Below, piece after piece: positions 41,221 to 51,222 of a stretch of 64,000 nt of DNA. The notes beneath the pieces were generated by a model that did no database searches, was not told the DNA's origin, and saw only the letters and a list, made by a program, of their open reading frames with translations. Numbering within the stretch: the stretch's first letter is position 1; every line of letters begins with the position of its first letter. The position numbers and the translations under genes were made by a program. This DNA comes from Acinetobacter pullicarnis (GTDB lineage: Bacteria; Pseudomonadota; Gammaproteobacteria; Pseudomonadales; Moraxellaceae), in assembly GCF_006352475.1 (NCBI RefSeq), contig NZ_VCMZ01000001.1:2480001-2544000 (forward strand), given 5' to 3'.

Positions 41221-41482
41221 TCACTTACCTAGATTTAATAAAATGAGCGTTATTAATGCTGGGATCGCTTGAATATAAATAATCTTTTTATTTGCCGTCA
41301 CACCGCCATAAATTCCAGCAATCAGCACACAACCTAAAAAGAAATTGGCCAAGGCGACATGAGGTTCTGCCAACAAGGACAAAAATAGCCCAGCCGCAAG
41401 AAAGCCGTTGTATAAGCCCATGTTTTTTTTGCGAGAACTTTGGTCTGCTCGGCCTGCTCCGCATTATTTCCAAATGCACGGA
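41221..41482 (-). pseudogene. Truncated and frameshifted DUF1304 membrane protein remnant
   Basis: The last 66 codons (GLYNGFLAAGLF..., GCVLIAGIYGG) match the C-terminal half of DUF1304 proteins, small membrane proteins of unknown role. The preceding part (RAFGNNAEQAEQTKVLA) lies in another frame. The two join across a run of eight A on the minus strand (complement of 41422-41429), where six or nine A would keep the frame. The first 45 or so residues, including the first membrane helix, are missing; the sequence runs straight into the AroE-like stop. Likely non-functional, though translation of the 66-aa tail is possible. Confidence 0.65.
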
Positions 41483-42304
41483 TTAAGCCTGTGCTGATGC
41501 CTGAGTAGACAAAAATAGATCACAAATCAATTCCAACTGCCCAACCAACATGTGAATCCCCGAATGAATTTCGGTGTATTTTTCTGCAAGCGTCAATAAT
41601 GCGGTTTTTTCTTTGGTTGCAATACACTCTGCGACTAAACCAGCACGTTGCAATACCACTTCATCAATTGGTAATTCGCTCGTCGAGTCAATCCCAATCG
41701 CACTGGCATTAATAATCACATCCATGGCTTCATTTTCTGCTAAACCTAAACGTAGTTTGGCTTTAGGGAAATGTGCATAGAGCTGTTCAATTAATGATTT
41801 TGCCTTATTGGGATTGCGGTTATACAAGATCAATTCAGCACAACCACGGCTGAGTAAAGCAAAGGCAACTGAAGCTGCTGCACCGCCTGCCCCAATCAAT
41901 ACAAACTTTTTTTGTCGTACTTGATGCCCTTGCTGTTCAAGCCCACGCACGAAGCCAGCACCATCATAATTCCACCCTGCCAATTTCCCTTCCACACAGC
42001 GGGTAATCACATTAACCACTTGAATAGACTCAGCATCGGGAGCAACTTCATCTAAATGTTGCAACACTTGAGTTTTATGTGGCGCAGTCACAATCGCACC
42101 AATAAAATTTTGCATGGAACGTAGCGCCTGCAAAGTATCTGCCAAACCCGCAGCAGACACATGCCATGGAATAATTAAATACTCCCCCAATTTACTTTGT
42201 TCGGCTAACATTTTATTTAAACGTGTTGGTATTTGAGCTGTTGTTATAGAGTCGCCAATAAGCGCAATAATTTTTGTTGCCCCATCTACTTGGTATAAAC
42301 GCAT
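41483..42304 (-). CDS. Shikimate dehydrogenase-family protein (AroE-like)
   Basis: 273 aa. The catalytic Lys in VTAPHK and Asp in WNYDGAG correspond to the AroE dyad. The NADP-binding GAGGAAASVAF and the fingerprint NRNPNKA are present. The substrate carboxylate motif at the start, SxS in true AroE, is replaced by DSITTAQ, and the NATPxG box reads NASAIG. This points to a paralogue with another substrate rather than the housekeeping shikimate enzyme. The ATG at 42304 begins MRLYQVDG; an upstream in-frame ATG adds an unlikely tail. The DUF1304 remnant follows immediately. Confidence 0.75.
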   Translation of the reverse strand: MRLYQVDGATKIIALIGDSITTAQIPTRLNKMLAEQSKLGEYLIIPWHVSAAGLADTLQALRSMQNFIGAIVTAPHKTQVLQHLDEVAPDAESIQVVNVITRCVEGKLAGWNYDGAGFVRGLEQQGHQVRQKKFVLIGAGGAAASVAFALLSRGCAELILYNRNPNKAKSLIEQLYAHFPKAKLRLGLAENEAMDVIINASAIGIDSTSELPIDEVVLQRAGLVAECIATKEKTALLTLAEKYTEIHSGIHMLVGQLELICDLFLSTQASAQA

Positions 42305-42509
42305 GAATCTCTCAATCTTATTGTTTAACAATTGAATGCGGGGCATTCTACGTGAAAATGCAATAAAGTTTCTTCTAACTTATGTTTAATTTTATTTTCC
42401 AGACTTTGGTCTAAACACAATTTAACCTAAAACCACCGTATTGCGATGCAGACTCAATCTGCCCATTGAATCTGCTGCATTTCGAGCGGTTAAATACGCT
42501 ATATTATTT

Positions 42510-43787
42510 TCAGCCCAATACCCCTGACAAGAACGACAATAAAGCATAATAAATACAGAAGCTTGAAATTAAGCTCACCCAGATCGGAATTTTTTGTTTG
42601 AGCATAGCAATCACCAACAGCACAAATACAACATCCGTCCATTGTAAAATATACTGTTGAGTCATTTGCACCACCAAACACAGCAACAACCCGACAACAG
42701 CAGCATTAATGCCTGCAACCGCTTGATATATTCTCGGCTGATGCATCAGATATGACCAATAAGGTAATGCCCCAAACACCAACAAAAACGAAGGAATAAA
42801 AATCAGCACTGTGCCAATCAGCGCATTGAACAACACTGAATCGGTTAGCGGCAAAAGCGCCCCCAGATAGCTTGCAAAACTAAACAGTGGCCCCGGCATT
42901 AACTGAGCAAATGCGTAGCCCAAATCAAACTTTTCCCCCGATACCAAACCGGTTACGACAAAATCTTGATGCAAAAGTGGCAGAATAATATGCCCGCCAC
43001 CAAATACAGCAGAAGCCGAATAATAAAAACCTTGGATACTTTCTAGCAGAATATTGGAATGCCCTTCTTTCAAAATGGGCAAAATAAAAAAGGGCAGGAA
43101 AAATAAGATCAGCCAAATATAGGCATAACTACGTTGCTTCGTTCCAAGCGCTGTGGCAGCAGCCTTGTGCTTGACGCTTTTCTTTTCAGCAGGTGTTGTT
43201 TGAGAATCTACGCCAACTTGAACGGTTGCATTGGGTTTAACGTATTTTGAACATAACACCCCAACCAGTGCAGCAACCGCAATCAATAGTATTTGATTCA
43301 TTGGTAGCTGCACAAAATACACAAATCCAGCCGCACAGAGCATTAAAAAGTATTGCCATAACTGCTGGCAAAAACTGCGTAGCATTTGCCAAAAAGCCCA
43401 AAGTACAACGGCCAAAACAATCAATTGAATCACATGAAAAAACTGCTGTGATAACACATCAGATAAACGAGACCCAATCACTGCGACCAATGTCATAAGT
43501 AACGCGGAAGGCAAAGTAAAACCGAGCCATGCCACCACTGCACCCCAATGCCCCCGCAAGGAATAACCAATTGCAATCCCAACTTGACTACTGCTCGGCC
43601 CCGGTAAAATCTGTGCCAACGCAAGCAATTGTGCGTAGTTATTTTCACTCAACCATTGCAGTTGCTTTACAAAGACTTGATGAAAAAAAACCAGATGTGC
43701 TGCAGGACCACCAAAGGCAATACAACCTAATTTCAAAAAGGTGAAAAAGATTTGACGATATGAAAGTGCAACCTGAAGATGAGCCAT
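42510..43787 (-). CDS. chrA: Chromate efflux transporter ChrA family
   Basis: 425-aa polytopic protein of the long two-domain CHR family. Each half begins with the family start: LGCIAFGGPAAH near 17-28 in the first half, and SIQGFYYSASAVFGGGHIILP in the second, followed by PGPLFSFASYLG. The signature ILPGPSSSQVG lies in the first half. About ten helices are predicted. It exports chromate in known members; here the substrate is inferred. The central loop (about 190-220) is Lys/Ala-rich. Confidence 0.88.
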   Translation of the reverse strand: MAHLQVALSYRQIFFTFLKLGCIAFGGPAAHLVFFHQVFVKQLQWLSENNYAQLLALAQILPGPSSSQVGIAIGYSLRGHWGAVVAWLGFTLPSALLMTLVAVIGSRLSDVLSQQFFHVIQLIVLAVVLWAFWQMLRSFCQQLWQYFLMLCAAGFVYFVQLPMNQILLIAVAALVGVLCSKYVKPNATVQVGVDSQTTPAEKKSVKHKAAATALGTKQRSYAYIWLILFFLPFFILPILKEGHSNILLESIQGFYYSASAVFGGGHIILPLLHQDFVVTGLVSGEKFDLGYAFAQLMPGPLFSFASYLGALLPLTDSVLFNALIGTVLIFIPSFLLVFGALPYWSYLMHQPRIYQAVAGINAAVVGLLLCLVVQMTQQYILQWTDVVFVLLVIAMLKQKIPIWVSLISSFCIYYALLSFLSGVLG

Positions 43788-44142
43788 AGCAAATCAGCTT
43801 ATGCCAAATAAAATTGAAAGTGCTTTATTCTAAAAGATAAATATAACAAACATTTGAAATTAAGTGTCTCGCATATAAATTATTCTAATTCGGCTTAACG
43901 ATTTTAATTTGATTCTGTAGATGCGTTTAGAGAGGTCGGTGAATATCCTGTCTTTATTTCCACGATCACAATTTCATTCATGACCTCAAGGAAAGTGAGT
44001 TAGTCACCGATGTGCTGATGCTGTTAAAAGACCAAGTAACGGATGTTTAGTCCTGAATATGGCATGTTTAATTAACACAGCTAAGCTTGAGTGCTTAAGC
44101 CTAGCTGTCCAAGCCTAAGCACTTGACCTTAAGTACCTTACC
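43788..44142. other. Intergenic region with a possible short gene relic
   Basis: Mostly AT-rich. On the plus strand at about 43955-44050 an open stretch reads HDHNFIHDLKESELVTDVLM and ends DQVTDV at a TAG. It has no start, and its upstream continuation lies in another frame. This may be the 3' end of a lost gene. I could not name it. Confidence 0.25.
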
Positions 44143-45174
44143 TCAATGTTGTGTGCTTAAGCTCTCACACAAATCGAGCAAGCGATTGGCATACCCCCAC
44201 TCATTATCATACCAAGCAAAAACTTTGGCTTGGTGCCCAACATGCATGGTCTGGGTCAAATCGACAATCAATGAATACGGTGAATGATTAAAGTCACTCG
44301 ACACCAACGGTTCATCGGTCACTTGCATGATTTTGGCATAATTCTGTTCAGCTGCCTGCACCAACACCTGATTGATTTTCTCAACAGAAATAGGATGTTG
44401 TGCCACAAAACTTAGGTCAATAGCAGCCACATTAATGGTCGGCACCCGAATCGAATAGCCATCGATGCGATCTGCCATTTTAGGCAGTACTTGCTTGAGC
44501 GCAGCTAAAGCCGAAGATGTGGTTGGAATAATATTTTGTCCCGAAGCCCGCGCGCGTCTTAAATCTCGATGCGCTTGATCCAATACGGTTTGATCCGCTG
44601 TTACTGCATGAATTTCGGTCATTAATGCGCTTTCAATCCCAAAAGCATCATCAATAATTTTCACCAATGGCACCAAAGCCTGCGTGGTACAAGACACACT
44701 CGAAATGACGCGATCACTGGCTTTAAGTTCATGGTGATTGACACCATAGACAATCGCAGCATCGACACTGTCAAATGGTGCTGCCCCAATGATGACACGC
44801 TCAGCACCCGCCTCAAGGTGCTGTGTTGCTGCAGCACGTGAACGGAAAAAGCCTGTACATTCAAGCACTACATCAATATTAAGCTTTGCCCAAGGCAATT
44901 GACTGGGTTGTTCCTGACAGAGCACTTGTACACGTGCCTGCATATGGCCATAGGAAATCTGTAAATAATCAGCACCCTGCTCGTGTTCTACTGCCACTTT
45001 CCCAGCAAAACGACCATGGGTTGAGTCGTATTTAAATAAATGCACCAGCGTTTCAACATCTGCAATATCATTAATGGCAACGATCTCAAAATGAAAATCT
45101 TGCGGATTTTCAAACCAAGCCCTTAAAACATTTCGTCCTATTCTACCAAATCCATTAATTGCCACACGTTGCAT
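44143..45174 (-). CDS. Glyceraldehyde-3-phosphate / erythrose-4-phosphate dehydrogenase family protein
   Basis: 343 aa. The NAD-binding start NGFGRIGRNVLRAW and the catalytic Cys162 in SCTTQ are present; the catalytic His is in TEIHAVTADQ. The residue after the TT is Gln where almost all family members have Asn. DLRRARASGQNIIP, SSDFNHSPYSLIVD and WYDNEWGYANR resemble E. coli Epd more than GapA. Epd supplies 4-phosphoerythronate for pyridoxal phosphate synthesis. The family is certain; the choice between Epd and Gap is inferred. Divergent from alaS. Confidence 0.85.
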   Translation of the reverse strand: MQRVAINGFGRIGRNVLRAWFENPQDFHFEIVAINDIADVETLVHLFKYDSTHGRFAGKVAVEHEQGADYLQISYGHMQARVQVLCQEQPSQLPWAKLNIDVVLECTGFFRSRAAATQHLEAGAERVIIGAAPFDSVDAAIVYGVNHHELKASDRVISSVSCTTQALVPLVKIIDDAFGIESALMTEIHAVTADQTVLDQAHRDLRRARASGQNIIPTTSSALAALKQVLPKMADRIDGYSIRVPTINVAAIDLSFVAQHPISVEKINQVLVQAAEQNYAKIMQVTDEPLVSSDFNHSPYSLIVDLTQTMHVGHQAKVFAWYDNEWGYANRLLDLCESLSTQH

Positions 45175-45642
45175 CAGTTTTCCTTTGCATTAAAACTCGT
45201 TATTTAACGGCATCTATGTTATCGGATTTTTAGCCTTTAGATAGCCTTAGTTTTAAATTAAACCCAAGATGAAGAAGATTTATTTTAATTTTAGTTGCTG
45301 CTTGAGCACGATCGATTGCCGTTTAAATCTGCAAGTTGATTATTTTTGCTTTTATCATTTTTTATAATGCGAGACTTTCGACGAATACTGCCATTTCAAA
45401 ACCCTAAAACCACCTTTATATTTAACAATTTAAAAACAATAAGTTGTTTATAAAATATCTATTTAACTCTCAAATCGCCTGTGTTGGCAGTCATTACAGC
45501 AGATTTCATGTTATATAGTAATACAGCTTCAGTTTATTACGGTTTTCAAGGCACCTCCCCCCCCAATGAAAATGGAGAAGAATCATTCACTGATTTGAAA
45601 GCAACAATTCTACTGAATTGTCAGTTATTCCCTTAAAATCAT

Positions 45643-45670
45643 TGGTTGGACAGGCTTTTTCCGTTATAAT
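45643..45670 (+). promoter_or_regulatory. Putative sigma-70 promoter of alaS
   Basis: TTGGTT, a 16-bp spacer and TATAAT. It lies inside the longest in-frame extension of alaS, so it supports one of the later starts (45780 or 45795). Upstream of it, 45175-45640 is AT-rich with a run of eight C at 45557-45564 and no gene. Confidence 0.55.
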
Positions 45671-45794
45671 TTGGCGTTTTTTAATTTATAAGCCGCGCAT
45701 CGCGTTTGACTTTAGGCAGCACGCCCAAGCAAATACGGTGTATTTAGCCAAATCCAATAAAAGAGGGAGTGACTTGATCGTGAGTACTCGTTTA

Positions 45795-48473
45795 ATGACA
45801 TCTGCTGAAATCCGTGAAGCGTTTTTACGCTACTTTGAAACGCAAGGACATACGCGCGTCGCCTCGAGTTCATTAGTTCCAGCCAACGACCCGACTCTGC
45901 TCTTCACCAATGCCGGTATGAATCAGTTTAAAGACTGCTTCTTAGGCCTTGAAAAACGTAACTATGTACGTGCGACTTCTTCACAAAAATGTGTCCGTGC
46001 TGGCGGTAAACACAATGACTTAGATAACGTCGGTTATACCGCGCGTCATCATACTTTCTTTGAAATGTTGGGCAACTTCTCTTTTGGCGACTATTTCAAA
46101 CAAGATGCAATCAAATTTGCTTGGGAATTTCTAACCGCATCAGAATGGTTAGGCCTTCCTAAAGATCGACTTTATGTCACAGTTTATGAAACTGATGATG
46201 AAGCTTTTGATATCTGGAATAAAGTGATTGGCTTAGCGGCAGACCGTATTATCCGTATTGGTGACAATAAAGGTGAAAAATACGCGTCTGATAATTTCTG
46301 GACCATGGGTGATACTGGGCCTTGTGGGCCGTGTTCAGAAATCTTCTTTGATCATGGCGATCATATCTGGGGTGGATTACCAGGTAGCCCTGAAGAAGAT
46401 GGCGACCGTTTTATCGAAATCTGGAATAACGTTTTCATGCAGTTCAATCGTACTGCTGATGGCGTCTTGCACCCACTTCCTGCACCTTCTGTCGATACAG
46501 GCATGGGCTTGGAACGTATTTCTGCTGTTTTACAACATGTGCATTCCAACTACGAAATCGACTTATTCCAAGATCTATTAAAAGCTGCAGCTGAAATTGT
46601 TGGTCTAGACACCACCCAACAACAAGCAGAAGCAAGCGCCAATGGCAGCGCTATAGATTATCCTGCGTCGCTTAAAGTGGTTGCAGATCATGCACGTTCA
46701 TGCTGCTTCCTCATTGCTGATGGTGTCAATCCATCCAATGAAGGCCGTGGTTATGTCTTGCGTCGTATTATTCGTCGTGCAGTTCGTCATGGCAATAAAA
46801 TGGGCGCAACAGGCACCTTCTTCTACAAAATGTTGCAACCCTTAATTGAAACAATGGGTCAGGCCTACCCGGAACTTGCTCAAGAACGCAGCCGTGTCGA
46901 AGCACTCTTAATTCGCGAAGAAGAGTTATTTGCCAAGACTTTAGAACAAGGTCTTAAATTACTTGAAGTTGAATTAAGTGACCTAAAAGGCAAGGTTATT
47001 CCTGGTGAAACCGTATTTAAACTGTATGACACCTATGGATTCCCAGCCGATTTAACAGCCGATATTGCCCGTGAGCGCGAGTTAGAAATTGACCAAGCTG
47101 GTTTTGAAAAAGAAATGGCAGCACAACGTCAACGTGCACGTGATGCTGGCAAATTCTCAATCGACTATAACAGTGTGGTGAAGGTTGACACTGAAACCCA
47201 ATTCGATGGCTACGATGCAACCCAAGGTCAAGGCCAGATTATTGCGATCTATAAAGATGGTGCTCAAGTTGATCATGTCGATGAAGGTGATGAAGCCTTA
47301 ATCGTCCTCAATCAGACCCCTTTCTATGCTGAAAGTGGTGGTCAAATTGGTGACACCGGTATTTTCAAAAACGAGACAGGTATTTTTGAAGTTCAAGACA
47401 CCAAAAAATCTGGTGGGGCCTTTGTTCATCAAGGGATTGTAACCATGGGTCGCCTATCAACCACACAAGCGGTTGAAGCGACTGTACGTGCGGATATCCG
47501 TGAAGCAACTGCGCGCAATCACTCTGCAACACATTTACTACATGCAGTATTGCGCCAAGTATTGGGTGGTCATGTACAACAAAAAGGTTCTTTGGTTGCC
47601 AGTGATATTTTGCGTTTTGACTTTGCCAATGATCAACCTGTGAGTTTTGCACAATTACAAGAAATTGAGCGTTTGGTCAATCTTGAAGTGATTGCCAACA
47701 CTGCAGTCAATACCGAAGTTTTGGACATTGAAGCGGCAAAAGGCAAAGGCGCCATGATGTTATTCGGCGAAAAATATGGCGATGAAGTTCGTGTACTTTC
47801 TATGGGTTCTCTGCAGGAAGAGCAACAGTTCTCTGTCGAACTTTGCGGTGGTATTCACGTCAAACGCACAGGCGACATCGGCCTATTCAAAATCACCTCT
47901 GAAGCAGGTGTCGCTGCGGGTATTCGCCGTATTGAAGCGGTTACAGGTCACAAAGCACTTGAAACTGTACAGAAAGCAGATGCGGATATCCAACAGATCA
48001 ACCAATTGCTTAAAGCACAAAAAGATCAAACCGTAGAACGCGTTCAAGCCAATGCAGAGCAGGCAACTGCCCTGCAAAAGCAAATCGAACAGCTCAACCA
48101 AAAGTTGGCAAACTTCCAAGCAGCTGAACTTTTAAGCCAAGTTCAAACGATTGCAGGTCGCTCTACGCTGATCACAACTGTAAAAGAGACAGATGCAAAA
48201 GCACTCCGTCATTTACACGATGGCGTCAAGTCTAAATTAGACAATGCCATTATTGTGCTTGCAGGAATCGATGGTGACAAAGTAAGTTTAATTGCTTCAG
48301 TTGCAAAAGACTTTACTGCAAACATAAAAGCAGGTGACATTATCAAACATCTTGCGACCGAACTTGGTGGTAAAGGTGGCGGTAAACCAGACTTGGCGCA
48401 AGGTGGCGCACCACTAAACGACACGTTTGAACCTGTAATGGCCAATCTTAGCACTTGGCTTGAACAACCCTAA
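45795..48473 (+). CDS. alaS: Alanyl-tRNA synthetase
   Basis: Charges tRNA-Ala. 892 aa from the ATG at 45795, which begins [15 protein letters not shown] as in related synthetases. A GTG at 45780 has a better placed GGGAG site and is also possible. The class II catalytic core has [13 protein letters not shown] and [14 protein letters not shown]. The editing domain carries the zinc/water motif HSATHLLHA, with further ligands in ELCGGIHV. The C-terminal oligomerisation coiled coil and C-Ala domain ([11 protein letters not shown]) are complete. Followed by lysC. Confidence 0.97.
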   Translation: MTSAEIREAFLRYFETQGHTRVASSSLVPANDPTLLFTNAGMNQFKDCFLGLEKRNYVRATSSQKCVRAGGKHNDLDNVGYTARHHTFFEMLGNFSFGDYFKQDAIKFAWEFLTASEWLGLPKDRLYVTVYETDDEAFDIWNKVIGLAADRIIRIGDNKGEKYASDNFWTMGDTGPCGPCSEIFFDHGDHIWGGLPGSPEEDGDRFIEIWNNVFMQFNRTADGVLHPLPAPSVDTGMGLERISAVLQHVHSNYEIDLFQDLLKAAAEIVGLDTTQQQAEASANGSAIDYPASLKVVADHARSCCFLIADGVNPSNEGRGYVLRRIIRRAVRHGNKMGATGTFFYKMLQPLIETMGQAYPELAQERSRVEALLIREEELFAKTLEQGLKLLEVELSDLKGKVIPGETVFKLYDTYGFPADLTADIARERELEIDQAGFEKEMAAQRQRARDAGKFSIDYNSVVKVDTETQFDGYDATQGQGQIIAIYKDGAQVDHVDEGDEALIVLNQTPFYAESGGQIGDTGIFKNETGIFEVQDTKKSGGAFVHQGIVTMGRLSTTQAVEATVRADIREATARNHSATHLLHAVLRQVLGGHVQQKGSLVASDILRFDFANDQPVSFAQLQEIERLVNLEVIANTAVNTEVLDIEAAKGKGAMMLFGEKYGDEVRVLSMGSLQEEQQFSVELCGGIHVKRTGDIGLFKITSEAGVAAGIRRIEAVTGHKALETVQKADADIQQINQLLKAQKDQTVERVQANAEQATALQKQIEQLNQKLANFQAAELLSQVQTIAGRSTLITTVKETDAKALRHLHDGVKSKLDNAIIVLAGIDGDKVSLIASVAKDFTANIKAGDIIKHLATELGGKGGGKPDLAQGGAPLNDTFEPVMANLSTWLEQP

Positions 48474-48553
48474 TCTACCCTTTTGTGTAACTGATCTTGA
48501 ACTGAACTTAGGTAAGATTACAGCTTCAAGATCATGGCTTATATGGAAAAACT

Positions 48554-49834
48554 ATGGCTTTAATCGTTCAAAAATATGGCGGTACCTCTATGGGGACTCC
48601 CGAGCGCATTCTTAATGTTGCTCGTCGTGTCAAGCGCTGGCATGACAATGGTCACCAAGTCGTGGTCGTTGTTTCAGCAATGAGCGGGGAAACCAACCGC
48701 TTATTGGCGCTTGCCAAGGCCATTACTGAAACCCCTGACCCGCGTGAACTTGACCAAATGGTTTCTACCGGTGAACAGGTGACGATTTCCATGTTGGCAA
48801 TGGCACTGAATTCCATAGGTGTACAAGCCAAATCTCTCACTGGTCGTCAAGTCAGTATTAAAACGGACAATGCCTTTAATAAAGCACGCATTGAATCTAT
48901 CGACACCGAATATATGACCAGTAATTTAGATGCAGGTCGTGTGCTGGTGGTTGCTGGTTTCCAAGGCGTTGACAACGAAGGTAATACCACCACTCTCGGT
49001 CGTGGCGGTTCAGATACGACAGGTGTGGCACTTGCCGCTGCGTTAAAAGCAGATGAATGCCAAATCTATACGGATGTTGATGGTGTATATACCACCGATC
49101 CACGTGTCGCGCCAAAAGCCAAAAAAATTGATCGTATTTCTTTCGAAGAAATGCTTGAGATGGCCTCCCTCGGTTCGAAGATTTTGCAAATCCGTTCAGT
49201 TGAATTTGCAGGAAAATACCAAGTACCTTTGCGCGTACTTTCTAGTTTTGACAATGAAGATGATGGCATTTTTGACGAAGCGTTCAAAAAAAATGTCGGT
49301 ACCCTCATCACCACTGAAACGGAAAACAATATGGAAAACCCAATTATTTCTGGTATCGCGTTTAATCGTGACGAAGCAAAATTAACCATATTAGGTGTAC
49401 CTGATGAACCAGGTATTGCAGCCAAAATTTTATCGCCGATTGGTGCTGCCAATATTGAAGTCGATATGATTATTCAAAATGTTGAAGAAGATGGTACGAC
49501 CGACTTCACATTTACTGTAAATCGTGGTGACTTGGCTAAAGCCAAAAAAATTCTTGAAGAAACAGCAAAAGCCATTGGTGCGCGTGAAGTTGCAACCCGT
49601 AACGATATTGTGAAAGTTTCAATTGTTGGTGTTGGCATGCGTTCACATGCTGGTGTTGCAAGTAAAATGTTTATTGCCCTTGCAGAACAAAGCATTAACA
49701 TGCTGATGATCTCCACTTCTGAGATTAAAATCTCCGTTATTATCGAAGAAAACTATCTAGAACTGGCTGTTCGAGCATTGCATACAGCCTTTGGTTTGGA
49801 TCGTGAACATGGTGAGTCTGGTGCGAGCGCTTAA
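48554..49834 (+). CDS. lysC: Aspartate kinase
   Basis: Phosphorylates aspartate, the entry to lysine, threonine and methionine synthesis. 426 aa, the length of the monofunctional feedback-regulated type. The kinase signature KYGGTSMGTPERI is at the start, and GRGGSDTTGVALAAAL lines the nucleotide and substrate site. Two ACT domains occupy about 265-415 (LGVPDEPGIAAKI, VGVGMRSHAGVASKMF), so feedback inhibition by lysine or threonine is expected. No lysine riboswitch fits in the 80 bp between alaS and lysC. Confidence 0.97.
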   Translation: MALIVQKYGGTSMGTPERILNVARRVKRWHDNGHQVVVVVSAMSGETNRLLALAKAITETPDPRELDQMVSTGEQVTISMLAMALNSIGVQAKSLTGRQVSIKTDNAFNKARIESIDTEYMTSNLDAGRVLVVAGFQGVDNEGNTTTLGRGGSDTTGVALAAALKADECQIYTDVDGVYTTDPRVAPKAKKIDRISFEEMLEMASLGSKILQIRSVEFAGKYQVPLRVLSSFDNEDDGIFDEAFKKNVGTLITTETENNMENPIISGIAFNRDEAKLTILGVPDEPGIAAKILSPIGAANIEVDMIIQNVEEDGTTDFTFTVNRGDLAKAKKILEETAKAIGAREVATRNDIVKVSIVGVGMRSHAGVASKMFIALAEQSINMLMISTSEIKISVIIEENYLELAVRALHTAFGLDREHGESGASA

Positions 49835-49883
49835 TTTTTAAGCATACGTGCCAGTTTTATCATGTTATACCCCAATAATAAGT

Positions 49884-49912
49884 CGAGCCACCATAGTTTT
49901 TTCCATGGTGGC
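49884..49912. other. Perfect 10-bp inverted repeat between lysC and csrA
   Basis: GAGCCACCAT and ATGGTGGCTC flank a 9-nt loop, 50 bp after the lysC stop. No T run follows on either strand, so it may be an RNA-stability element or an atypical terminator rather than an intrinsic one. Confidence 0.5.
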
Positions 49913-50069
49913 TCTGATATATTAGGCTCTGTTATTTTGAAAATTTCAACAGAGCTATTGATTTTGCATAATTCATCACAATAATCTGTTAAAATTTTCT
50001 TCGATACCGAGGTTGTTTTTTTAATTTCAAAAACTATCGCAGGTTTAGCGCTTAGGCAAGGAGATAAAC

Positions 50070-50324
50070 ATGCTGATTCTGACCCGTCGTGTCGGAGAAA
50101 CATTAATGATTGGGGATCAAGTCAGTGTTACTGTGCTTGGTGTTAAGGGTAACCAAGTGCGCATTGGTGTAAATGCTCCGAAAGAAGTATCTGTACACCG
50201 TGAGGAAATCTATCAACGAATTCAACACGAACGCGCAATGCATGAGCACTTGCAGCATCTTGACCAAGATTATCAACCCTCCTTTGAAGATGATAATTTT
50301 TCTCAGAATAACTTCAATCGCTAG
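50070..50324 (+). CDS. csrA: Carbon storage regulator CsrA
   Basis: 84-aa RNA-binding post-transcriptional regulator. The conserved core [16 protein letters not shown], then [19 protein letters not shown], is intact, including the RNA-binding strand and the Arg44-region motif. The core normally ends at about residue 60; here some 24 extra residues, rich in Asp, Gln, Asn and His, follow ([14 protein letters not shown]...). A strong AAGGAG ribosome site lies 9 nt before the ATG. The order lysC-csrA next to alaS is typical of gammaproteobacteria. Confidence 0.97.
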   Translation: MLILTRRVGETLMIGDQVSVTVLGVKGNQVRIGVNAPKEVSVHREEIYQRIQHERAMHEHLQHLDQDYQPSFEDDNFSQNNFNR

Positions 50325-50343
50325 ATTAGATGTTCTCCACAAT

Positions 50344-50376
50344 TAAAGCGGCTTACCAAGCCGCTTTAAATTTTTT
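50344..50376 (+). terminator. Terminator between csrA and rnhB
   Basis: TTAAAGCGGCTT / AAGCCGCTTTAA stem followed by T residues on the plus strand. It serves csrA and possibly rnhB. Confidence 0.85.
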
Positions 50377-50399
50377 ACCATTTATTAAAAAATCTTAAA

Positions 50400-51005
50400 T
50401 TACATATCCCCTAAATCAACGCCTAAGCTCGCCTGTACCAAGGCTTTTCTCACGGGCGCATAACTGCGACGATGCTGTGCAATTACGCCGTATGCCTCAA
50501 TGGCAGCAAAATGTGCTTTGGTTGGATAGCCCTTATGCTTTGCAAAACCATATTGTGGAAATTCGAGATCTAATGCCTTCATGTCTCGATCACGGGTTAC
50601 TTTGGCCAAAATACTTGCCGCACTAATTTCGGCATGTGTGGCATCACCACCAACAATGGCTTCGCAAGCAATGCTGATCCCCTTAGGAATTTGATTACCA
50701 TCGACCAGTACTTTATGCGGTGTAATCTGTAAACCTTCTACTGCACGACGCATTGCAAGAAAGGTGGCTTGTAGAATATTAAGCTCATCAATTTCAGTAT
50801 GTGACGCTTCTGCAACGCACCATGCCAAAGCTTTTTCTTGAATCTCAATAAAAAGCTTTTCACGTTTCTTTTCCGTTAATTTCTTTGAGTCATTCAGGCC
50901 TTCAATCGGACGAAGCGGATCCAAGATCACCGCGGCTGCAACGACTGATCCCACCAATGGCCCGCGACCTGCCTCATCGACACCCGCAATATATATTTGA
51001 TTCAT
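50400..51005 (-). CDS. rnhB: Ribonuclease HII
   Basis: Removes ribonucleotides embedded in DNA and RNA of RNA-DNA hybrids. 201 aa. The metal site DEAGRGP is at about 8-14, with Glu in the same motif; the later Asp are in the DGNQIPKG and [10 protein letters not shown] segments. [10 protein letters not shown] is the conserved C-terminal motif. The ATG at 51005 is preferred over the TTG directly before it. Single gene, convergent with csrA. Confidence 0.95.
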   Translation of the reverse strand: MNQIYIAGVDEAGRGPLVGSVVAAAVILDPLRPIEGLNDSKKLTEKKREKLFIEIQEKALAWCVAEASHTEIDELNILQATFLAMRRAVEGLQITPHKVLVDGNQIPKGISIACEAIVGGDATHAEISAASILAKVTRDRDMKALDLEFPQYGFAKHKGYPTKAHFAAIEAYGVIAQHRRSYAPVRKALVQASLGVDLGDM

Positions 51006-51222
51006 CAAGTTTATTTCTCACAGATCTAATATCAACGTCATTTGGCGCAGATTTTAACATGATCATCATGCTGCACCGGTTACGACAAAGCTAGCCGATT
51101 GTTTTTTAAGCCGAAGTTACCCCTCACCGTTGCGATATTAATACAAGGCGTTGTGTTTTTAAATATTGAGTCAATTGCATCATCTCGTTAATATCGCACA
51201 ATCCAAAATTAATGAGGCTTCT

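Noticed and set aside
45557..45564. C8 run as a phase-variation tract
   Set aside because: It is 80 bp upstream of the predicted promoter and outside any supported coding frame, so slippage would not switch a gene.
45618..45794. N-terminal extension of alaS by 59 codons
   Set aside because: The extension has no match to synthetase N-termini and contains the likely promoter at 45643-45670.
48474..48553. Lysine riboswitch before lysC
   Set aside because: Only 80 bp separate alaS and lysC, too short for the lysine aptamer, and no such structure is visible.
49831..50103. 90-codon minus-strand frame across the lysC-csrA gap
   Set aside because: Overlaps the csrA start and ribosome site and the hairpin; no ribosome site of its own.
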